Shown here piece after piece: positions 56,232-64,000 of a DNA stretch of 64,000 nucleotides (position 1 is the first letter of the stretch; every line of letters begins with the position of its first letter). The DNA comes from Mixophyes australis. Lineage: Eukaryota; Chordata; Amphibia; Anura; Limnodynastidae. The DNA lies in NCBI GenBank assembly GCA_036250195.1, contig JAVHZZ010000003.1, forward strand, positions 60,181,289-60,245,288. The letters run 5' to 3'. Both the position numbers and the translations under genes were made by a program. The notes beneath the pieces are model-generated. The model was not told the origin of the DNA. It saw nothing but the letters and a program-made list of their open reading frames with translations, and made no database searches.

Positions 56232-57471
56232 TTCATCATCATCATCATCATTATCATCACCACCATTTATTTAAATAGTGTCACTAATTCTGCAGTGCTG
56301 TGTGGAAAATACTTGTTAATCGCATAAATCCCTGGCCCATTGGAGCTTACAGTCTAAATTTCCTAACAGACACACATACACAAACTAGAATTAATTTTGT
56401 CAGCAACCAATTAACCTAGGTATGTTTTTAAGAGTGGGAGTATGAGGATACCGGGTTTAACATAACCTTCTGCGCCGCACAGCTGGCCTACGCGGTACCT
56501 ATCGAAGGTTCAAAATCACCCAAGCAAATATCTGAAATAAAGTAAATAAGTTTATTTAACAAATTAGTAGCACCAAACAGCAATAAGCATATTTAAATAA
56601 TAACTTTAAACAAATATCACTACAGTCTGGCACAGACAACATACAGGGTATAATGAAAACACCTCACCAGTACCCTAGCCACTCTCAGGGACTGCTGTCT
56701 ATCCATCCAGCTTCTCTCCCTCTTTTCTTTAAGGCTACCAGAAAGTAGGGGCTCTGAGTCACTGTCACTCCGCTTTTGGCGGACACACAGCTCCCCAAGA
56801 CCTGCAGAGGTAGATCAGGGCAACGGCAGTAATCCAGGGACCGATTGTCCCTTTCCTGTCAGGGGCAGAGATTTAGATCTCAACACCAGCCTGGCTTCAG
56901 CTATCACTGGGTAGTGAATGTCAATTTGCTGTCCTCTGGAGCTTTCTTTTAAGCCCAAAAATGACCTCATCAGCAATTTTAGGACCTGCCTGATTGGTCC
57001 TTTTCTGTGTTTGCCTTTCACAGGTAAATATACTGACAAAGGAATAGCAGATGAGCCACTCCTGATTTAATTAGGGACAGGTATTGTTCTGTGGCTATAC
57101 AGCAGTTTAAAAAGGTGAGATCACATTCCAGACACAGGACTGGTGGACAATAATCCTTTTGCCTAGGCTGAAAAAAGGGATTAGCCTGCAAGATAACAAA
57201 ACATGCTGGCAGACATTTTAACTACTTTCAAAATAGAATAAATACAAATCTTAATATGACTAAAAAATATGGTGAACCAGAGGGCTAGAAAAAGTATATG
57301 TTTTTATAGTTCACAGTTTGTAAGAAATGAGGTGCAGACTGGTTGTGGTGAATTAATATACCTTGTTTCTCCACAGGGAGGAAACCGGAGCACAAGGAAT
57401 AAAGCCATGCAAACTCATGACTGCTGCGGTGTGAGTCAGAAGTGCTAACCACTGAGCCACCATGCTGCCGA
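56232..57471 (-). mobile_element. SINE split by a 935-bp LTR
   Basis: The 3' part is at 56232-56440, from the (CAT)n tail through 'attggagcttacagtctaaa'. The 5' part is at 57376-57471, ending in the tRNA-like head ('ggcagcatggtggctcagtg' on the minus strand). Removing 56441-57375 and one GGGAG copy joins 'agtg' to 'ggaggaaaccggagc' as in the other SINEs. It is somewhat diverged and lacks some of the middle. Confidence 0.85.
56441..57375 (-). mobile_element. Solo LTR (935 bp) inserted in a SINE
   Basis: Perfect 5-bp duplications GGGAG at 56436-56440 and 57376-57380. On the minus strand it begins TGTGGAGAAACAAGG and ends ...TATCCTCATA. An AATAAA signal on the minus strand near 56552 lies about 110 bp before the end, a normal LTR layout. 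The CATA end is not the usual CA, so one or two bases may have changed. No internal genes. Confidence 0.8.
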
Positions 57472-57606
57472 CAAGAGTCTTGAGTAGGACTACATTTCCC
57501 AGAAGGTAATCAACAAATTTTGCACTAACTATTTGCTCACAGGACTGTGAAAATGCAGAATGACCTGCCTAATCCTGTATATGCACTGTGTAGTAAAAAA
57601 GACATG

Positions 57607-57781
57607 GGGCTAGATTTACTAAGCTGCGGGTTTGAAAAAGTGGGGAAGTTGCCTATAGCAACCAATCAGATTCTAGCTGTCATTTTGTAGAAAGCACTAA
57701 ATAAATGATAGCTACAATCTGATTGGTTGCTATAGGCAACATCCCCACTTTTTCAAACCTGCAGCTTAGTAAATCTAGCCC
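57607..57781. mobile_element. Palindromic MITE (GGGCTAGATTTACTAAGC ends)
   Basis: Ends GGGCTAGATTTACTAAGC and GCTTAGTAAATCTAGCCC, exact complements, with a 3-bp duplication ATG on both sides. The inner arms contain 'ttgcctatagcaaccaatca' as in 39235-39441. 175 bp, almost wholly palindromic. Little diverged, so probably young. Confidence 0.9.
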
Positions 57782-59627
57782 ATGGTGGTAACTGAAACAA
57801 TGTGCCGATGACTTATGTGTTTTTCAGTTTTGTAAATGACTGCTACAGTCAAATATATGATTAACACATGTAATAAACACAGTGTAAATGTTCCCTTATT
57901 CTCATGATATATTCAAGACATGAATGAGGCCAATGCACATTTTCAGCTGGACTTGCAAACCCACATAAGATGGCACATAGTGATTATGTGGCAGCAGCTT
58001 CAAAACCCAAAAGATGGGCATGCCCTTTGTTATCCGAGGGGCTGACAATTATGGATATTTCTACGAATACAAAATGTATTACTTACCATATATTTTCCAA
58101 TTTCTAAATGACTTTACCGGTCTCTTATTTAATCTGTTTCTGAATAAAAGTATTTCTTTAGTTACTCAGGTGGAACGAGAACACACTGACAGCATCACAA
58201 TTAGCAGGGCATTTCAGTCAATCCGGCAATAAGTGGCACCTGTGGGATTGGGGTGTAAATCCTCCTAATCTTCAGATTTTTACTAAACCTTTATTAGTGC
58301 AATTTAATTCCTCTCCAGTCACAAGAACCTGGTGACAGGTGACCAAGAGCTGGAACATTTGCTAATCAATGAAAGTAAAAGTGATCGCTCCTCTTCTGAT
58401 GGATGAGCAAATTAATGCCTTTCCAGAAGAATACTCATCAGCAGAGCATTGATTAAATAGGATGGAATATGCTACAGGCTTCATTTGTTCAATCACAATT
58501 GTCTCAGCTGCTCGTCTCTCTAGTCTCTAATTTTATTAATTGTTGAAAGCTCCTTCTCCATTTACTGCTTTTATTACCTCTCTTCCCTCATATTTATCTA
58601 TATATATGTTATATAAAGGAGAGATTTTTGGCAGCCCTTGAGAAAGGTCCTAGAGGAGTAACAGGAGCAACAGCTGTTGGGTACAATCTTTTTGACATAC
58701 ACAATCATGAACTATGCTCCACGCATCTCAAGATGCTATCAATGGAGCAACTTTGATTCGGATTGTTAGATACAATAATGAAAAACTGTATTTTATATGG
58801 AGTGCTGATCTTTATTTATTTGAACATGGCGCTCCTAAGTAAAACAATACATGCATCGCCTTGTTGCCCTCCTCAGTACTTATCTTTCAAAGATAGGCAC
58901 CAAATATCCTTTCTTGGCAGCACTCAAGGATGACAATCAGACAACTGTGTGAAGGTGTATTATTCCATTTTGACTACAACCTGTCAACAGTTACTATGTT
59001 GACATTTTAAGAGTGGCGACATTCTGATTGTTGACAGTGTGATGGCATCATTCTGAATGGTGACATTTTTCATTGTCGTCATTTTGACTACATCCCCTTC
59101 TTAACCTCCTTATTCTATTGTACCCAATGACCACTTCTCTACACAGTTCAGTTTATTCTCGTTCTATACTCAAACAGCTGTCTGAGACCAACATTGCTGT
59201 GTGACGGGATCACATAGTCCCACTAACCACTTTTTCCCATTGCAATCTGGTTGGACCAACAGGCAATATGTGGCATTTAATATAGATTTTAAACTTGTTA
59301 GCAGGGTGTCTTACTTCTTTATCTGTTTGCTAATACCCAGTCTTGTTTTATCACTGCATTAGTTCCCATTTGTAAAGCACTCTATAGTATGCTGGCTCTA
59401 TGGAAGTATAAATAGCATGCAGAGGACTGTACATGTTTTTTTTTGATGGCACACAACTTCTGGCTTTCAGGCAAACTGACTTTCCGCAAAATGTTTCCCA
59501 AAATGTCCTATACAGCAGTATTTTTCAAGTCTGGTCCTTAGGGACAGCTAAGATGTATGTTTTCCAGGTCTTCCCACAGATTCAAGACAGAGTCACAGGA
59601 TTTTACAATATGATAGGGACACAGGTA
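57782..59627. other. No gene; best candidate in the window for conserved noncoding sequence at 58120-58600
   Basis: 58120-58600 has no repeat hallmark and no open frame. It contains dense motif-like AT-rich sequence ('gctaatcaatgaaagtaaaa', 'gatggatgagcaaattaatg', 'ctaattttattaattg') typical of vertebrate developmental enhancers. This is an impression from composition and motifs, not an alignment. Confidence 0.3.
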
Positions 59628-59930
59628 GCAGAGCCTGATTAAGACCCCATGGAGTCCTGGGAAACATGACCCATTTCATCATCATCATCATCATCACCAT
59701 TTATTTATATAGCGCCACTGATTCCGCAGCGCTGTACAGAGAACTCATTCACATCAGTCCCTGACCCATTGGAGCTTACAATCTAAATTCCCTAACATGC
59801 ACACACAGACAGACAGACTGTTTGTCAAAAATAGCCACATAAATTGGTTATAGTTTGGCCCCTCAGTGCTCACTGGGCCCTAGTTGGATGCCCAGGTTGC
59901 CTGATGGATGGTCCATCTCTGATAAGTTGG
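59628..59930. mobile_element. Possible hAT remnant containing a SINE fragment
   Basis: 'agcagagcctgattaagacc' at 59626 resembles the start of hAT families beginning CAGGGCCNGATTAAG, as at 62043. 'ggcccctcagtgctcactgg' follows the SINE at 59861. The terminal repeat at the far end is not identifiable. Confidence 0.3.
59677..59820 (-). mobile_element. SINE fragment, 3' part
   Basis: Contains the (CAT)n tail, 'tttatttatatagcgccact', 'attccgcagcgctgtacaga' and 'attggagcttacaatctaaa', and ends in the CA/CAGA segment. The head and middle are missing, so it is 5'-truncated. Confidence 0.9.
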
Positions 59931-60188
59931 TACAGAGTGGTGTTTCGGCTGATACAATGGGGTTATGAGATTGTGGCTGGTGTAATGTGATGAGCTCTGC
60001 CTGGTACAGTATGGCAATGTGGGTACAGGCTGCTCTTTTTTGTGACATCTGTTGCCTACTTTTGAGTGCATGGTTAGCCGGCAAAGATGGCAGAAATGAC
60101 AGGGGTGACAGGGGTGTTCATTTATGAATACAAGCTAGTTGCATATGCCCAATACACAAAAATACTATAGAGATTAGATACTCTAGGG
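59931..60188. other. Spacer without recognised feature
   Basis: No repeat or coding region seen. Confidence 0.4.
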
Positions 60189-61112
60189 CAGGGGTGTCCA
60201 ACCTTTTAGCTTCCCAGGGCCACATTGGAAGACGACGAGTTGGTTTGGGCCGCACATAAGATACACTAACAATAACGATAGCTAATCATCCAAAAAACCA
60301 TAGAAAACATAGTTAACATATATATATGAGAAAAAAAGTGAGATATATATATATATATATATATATATTACTTTTTTTCAAATCCCTCTATACTTACCTT
60401 TCAATCGCCCTGTTCAAAAAAATCATCTCTAGTTATTCTACTATAATCAATTTTTTTATTGTTTCGATGCAATATCAATAAAGTGCATTTAAGCCAGGCA
60501 TTGTATATCAGGGTGCCCTGTCCAGGCTTGCGGTACCTGACATATACACCACTGTGACCCCAAATTGTGACCTGTTTTGCTAATTACACCACTATGTTAG
60601 TTAAGGGATAACAACTTATAATGGGCCAAAGAGAATAATATATAATGCCCCATTAGTATTACAAGTAGAAGTATGTAGCAGGGAGATAAGGTCCATGATG
60701 CTCCAGGACCAGGTGACTTTTATTCACTTGTCAGCGTCCCTTGAAATAATAAATAAATTGGCTTGTTCTCCTGTCCTCTTCTCTTCTTTTCTCCAATTCT
60801 GTGCTGCTGATTGTTCTTCTCGCGCGGGTGACTCCTCTGTGCTGCACTCCGCAATGGATGTTGGGCGTGATGACATCACGCCCAACATTCACTGCGAGCA
60901 CCGCACAGAGGAGGAGACAAGGGAGGGAGCCGGAGTACCAGATGACGTGACCGAGTGACCGCAAGGTAAGTATTTTCTTTTCTTTTTTTTGCAGGATTTT
61001 TTTTTTCCATTAACAGCGCTGCCCCCTTGCCACAACCAAAACTCCTTCTGGGCCACATTTACAGACGTGCTGGGCCGCATGTGGCCCCCGGGCCGCGGGT
61101 TGGACAACCCTG
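60189..61112. mobile_element. Non-autonomous hAT element (CAGGGGTGTCCAACC ends)
   Basis: Ends CAGGGGTGTCCAACC and, inverted at the right, CAGGGTTGTCCAACC. The 8-bp flanks CTCTAGGG (60181-60188) and ATCTAAGG (61113-61120) agree at six positions. 'gggccgcacat' near the left and 'gggccgcatgtggcccccgg' near the right are family hallmarks. Internal features are an (AT)n run at 60344-60367 and a palindrome 'gttgggcgtgatgacatcac' at 60859-60890. No transposase. Confidence 0.85.
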
Positions 61113-61120
61113 ATCTAAGG

Positions 61121-61965
61121 TATAAAGGATGTTGAAGGATTAGATATGCTAACAAGCAAAAGAGGTTAAACTGCTCATTTTGGAAGTTGAGAGGATGCCC
61201 ACAAAATGCTTTTTAATGTAATCCTTTGATATGTAATCCTTTAATATGTTTGAAGTTGGTTTTATCAAATATAGTATATGCATAACAGTATGGGTTTTGT
61301 GTTTTGATAGTTAAAGTGGGTAGAATGTCCTTCATTTAAAATAATATAGACAGTTGGACATTGGGGACAGAGTGGGGAATAAAGAGGAACGAGTGAGTGA
61401 ACATAGATATAGAAAATGATACTGAAAGAAGATAAGATGCTGTGTTAAATTGTAATATATTCATTGGACTAGAAGTTAGCCAAAAAGAAAGAAAAGGCCT
61501 ATTGATCTCTTACATGTTTAGTGATGGTATCCTGGAAAAGAGTTGAGCCAGAAGCTGAAGTGAATGTCAGAAGCATCCTATTTAAAGAACCACTAAATTT
61601 GACATTTTCAGATATTTGAAACGTTTGGGAGAACGGAACTCGGTGAAAATTGTGAGAGTGTCAGCTCTTATGTCAACTAATTATCCTGTCATATAGAAAT
61701 AAGTCCATTTATATTTTCACTGATAACTTAGGATATTAGCGGTTTATTATTAGTTGGATATAACTTTATATAAACTTAATAAGTTTATAGCTTTATAACT
61801 TTATTATAAATACTTCATTGGTAATTTAAGTTAATATTTTTATTTTAAGCTAATATCACTGCTGGTAATAATCTTACTGTTACATTACTATTTAAAGTCT
61901 TAACATATCCTTTTTTTAGGTTGCTATGATCTAGAATAATGCTGTCCAAATATTTACATGGAGGT

Positions 61966-61967
<2 letters not shown>
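61121..61967. other. No gene recognised
   Basis: AT-rich sequence, no feature supported. Confidence 0.4.

Positions 61968-62037
<70 letters not shown>
61968..62037. repeat. (TA)n microsatellite
   Basis: About 34 TA dinucleotides without interruption. It produces an artificial Tyr-Ile repeat in translation. It lies at the left edge of a hAT-like start. Confidence 0.95.
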
Positions 62038-62039
<2 letters not shown>

Positions 62040-62081
62040 GCAGGGCCAGATTAAGGACCACATGGGTCTAAAAATTACGAT

Positions 62082-62336
62082 ACGATAAAGAATGAAAAAA
62101 ATAAACAGATGCCATTTTGTTTTGTGGAACTACAAGTTCCAGCCAGCCAGGGATGTCAGGGCATGTTGGCACTTGTGGTTCTCCAAGTGCCAACATGCCC
62201 TGGCTGCCGTGGGTATGCTGGTGCTTGTAGTTATACAAGCAACAGCATGGCCACACTGTTTTTGGCAACCTGGCTGGCTGGAACTTGTAGTTCCACAAAA
62301 CAAAATGGTGTCCGTTTATTTTTTTCATTCTTTATC
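62082..62336. repeat. Nested long hairpin
   Basis: Outer arms 62082-62148 and 62269-62336 are near-perfect complements ('gccattttgttttgtggaac', 'tacaagttccagccagcc'). An inner hairpin 'agggcatgttggcacttg' / 'caagtgccaacatgccct' occupies 62157-62203. The element may be a foldback transposon or MITE; the right arm runs straight into the unclassified repeat. Confidence 0.85.
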
Positions 62337-63025
62337 ACCGTATTACCCTACTACCCACAGCCCAGGGGTGGTAGGAAGAGCACTAGTGCTATCAGCACTG
62401 GGCTGATTCTTTCTAGGGGGGGCCCGCTCGTTTTTTTCGGCGGACCCCACTCCCTAGGGAATCCAGCCCAGCGCTGAACCGCCTAGGGTTGGTTAGTCAT
62501 TATGGCAGGGGGACCCCTGCCGCGCGTCCCCCTGCTATAGTGCCGCCAACCCTGGCTGGTTTGCCTAGTGCTGGTAAAGTGAAAATCGGGGGGACCCCAC
62601 GCATAATTTTTCCCCGATTTTCACGGGACCAGCACTAGTCAGGCAGCACTAGGGTTAAGCATAAATAGTGGGGGGACCTCACGCTTTTTTTTTTTTTTTT
62701 TTTAAACTTTTATCTATTCTTTAACATTTTAACACTGCCAGGGCAGTATAATAGTGATGTGTTTGTACAACACACTACTATCAAGCAGCGTGTTGTATCT
62801 GGCGTGTTTTGAAGCAAACTCTCCTGAGTTTGCTAACTTGCAGCTTCATACATTTGAGAGCTGTATAGCTGCAGTGGCAAACAGTGGTGAGTTTGATCAC
62901 TGGCGATTTTGCAAACAGCGATTTTGACAGAAGGACAACTCTGGCGATTTTGCATGAAATCTCAGCTCCATACATCGGTGAGTTTCAACTCTCCCGAGAA
63001 AATCGCACTTTGATACATTTACCCC
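62310..63025. repeat. Unclassified interspersed repeat, copy 2
   Basis: Pairs with 30897-31591: 'attaccctactacccacagc', 'tttttttcggcggacccc', 'ctagggttggttagtcatta', 'ttcacgggaccagcactag', a poly-T tract at 62686-62703 and the end 'ttgatacatttaccccc'. Copy 2 is preceded by a hairpin that copy 1 lacks. Confidence 0.75.
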
Positions 63026-63769
63026 CAGATGTGTAAATAGAGGATAATGATATGGAAATGTTATAGCCATATTACATGAAGAATAAATATCTAATTGTAC
63101 ATTTATTTTACAATATCTAAAATTGTCAATAAAAATTCATTGGTTTAAATAAAAACTTATTTAAAAAAAAATAAAATTCATTGGTTTAGCTACAATAGAA
63201 CTTGGGGTTAACATTAGCATAAACTATTTAAAGAGGTTGGGATTGCCTCTATCAGTACCATTTCAGATTAGGTTCATATTAGATGAGCGCGCAGTGCTAG
63301 TAATAAAAATGTTTGAGATGTTTTAATAAAGAGGGTTTGAAGCTTCTGAATAAGCCTTCTGGAATAATATACTGAAAAGTTGGTAAACCTTTGGGGCCCC
63401 TATGCTTGTGGGGCCTAAGGGCAACTGCCCAGTGTGTCAATGCATTAAGGCCGCTTGACAACTAAGGACTTAATATCTCTGCAATCCAGTTCCCAGCCAA
63501 TGCTAGTATGTTTGGTGTCCCCCTGCAAAATATAAACTTGTGCACTCCTCTTTTAGAAAATATTTGTTCATTCAATAATGCTTATCTTTTTTATTACAAA
63601 TCATATAATAAACTTTAATAAAGAGAGTAATATAAATAATACATTAAGCAGCAAACATTTATTGCTATATAAATAATATAAATTAAGAATAAGTATTCTT
63701 TGTAATAAAACTCTATATTTTTGGAAAATTAGTTTGGTGAGAAGTATAGAAGAGAAGAAATGCTCCTCC
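63026..63769. other. No gene recognised
   Basis: AT-rich; a short direct repeat 'aaaattcattggttta' at 63133-63148 and 63174-63189. Nothing else seen. Confidence 0.4.
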
Positions 63770-64000
63770 ATCATCACACTGTGCCCCTTCATCATCACAC
63801 TTTTGTTCCTCCAACTGCCTCTTTGATCACACGGTACCCCCTCCATCACACTGTGCCCCTTCATCATCACACTTTTGTTCCTCCAACTGCCTCTTTGATC
63901 ACACGGTACCCCCTCCATCACACTGTGCCCCTTCATCATCACACTTTTGTTCCTCCAACTGCCTCTTTGATCACACTGTACCCCCTCCATCACACTGTGC
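63770..64000. repeat. 72-bp minisatellite running off the window edge
   Basis: 'gtgccccttcatcatcacac' begins at 63781, 63853 and 63925, an exact 72-bp period with nearly identical units. A fourth begins at 63997. The unit length is a multiple of three, so the minus strand stays open through it, which is not evidence of coding. Confidence 0.9.

Larger units (their letters stand above)
62041..63460. mobile_element. Possible hAT remnant enclosing an unclassified repeat
   Basis: 'cagggccagattaaggacca' at 62041 matches the common hAT start CAGGGCCGGATTAAGG. 'ggggcccctatgcttgtggg' and 'gcattaaggccgc' near 63395-63453 could be the far end. The material between is mainly the hairpin (62082-62336) and the unclassified repeat (62310-63025). 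No target duplication was found. Confidence 0.35.

Noticed and set aside
61845..62063. Tyr-Ile repeat protein
   Set aside because: Translation of a (TA)n microsatellite.

Overview
This 64 kb window looks like repeat-rich nuclear DNA from a vertebrate, most likely a frog or toad. The reasons are compositional and familial: AT-rich sequence, no operons, dense microsatellites, tRNA-headed SINEs ending in (ATG)n, L2 and CR1 LINEs, solo LTRs of Ty3/Gypsy or retroviral type with 5-bp target duplications, hAT transposons with 8-bp duplications, and many palindromic MITEs with 3-bp duplications, including the 'CTATAGCAACCAATCAGA' type common in anurans. The anuran assignment is inference. I see no intact host protein-coding gene.

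Layout. 1-4.4 kb: MITEs and a SINE carrying a MITE. 4.4-11.4 kb: a 5.5 kb hAT transposon (4462-10000) with a nearly complete BED-finger transposase, inserted into an older Harbinger-like element. 11.6-12.1 kb: solo LTR. 12.8-17.2 kb: a second hAT element of the same family in reverse orientation; in place of a transposase it holds a spliced, broken NSMCE2 copy, a hAT MITE, a solo LTR and a 1.6 kb LTR-like insertion. 17.2-21.5 kb: a retroviral gag remnant on the minus strand, split by a MITE that itself holds a 1.8 kb hAT element with a GA-rich minisatellite. 21.5-27.5 kb: mostly single-copy DNA. 27.5-35.2 kb: SINEs, MITEs and two solo LTRs, one of which splits a SINE. 35.5-40.1 kb: CR1 tail, a 745-bp Harbinger-like element, small MITEs and a SINE. 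41.6-46.8 kb: a decayed L2 LINE on the minus strand. 47-51 kb: a candidate LTR and two minisatellites. 52-57.8 kb: MITEs and SINEs, one split by a 935-bp LTR. 58-64 kb: possible conserved noncoding sequence, a hAT element, a nested hairpin repeat and a terminal minisatellite.

How the parts relate. The SINEs share their 3' tail with the local L2, so they were probably mobilised by L2-type machinery. Several insertions are nested, which gives a relative age order: SINE before LTR, NSMCE2 copy before MITE, gag before MITE before hAT. The most unusual feature is the hAT element that carries a cDNA-like NSMCE2 fragment between direct copies of the transposon's own 3' region.
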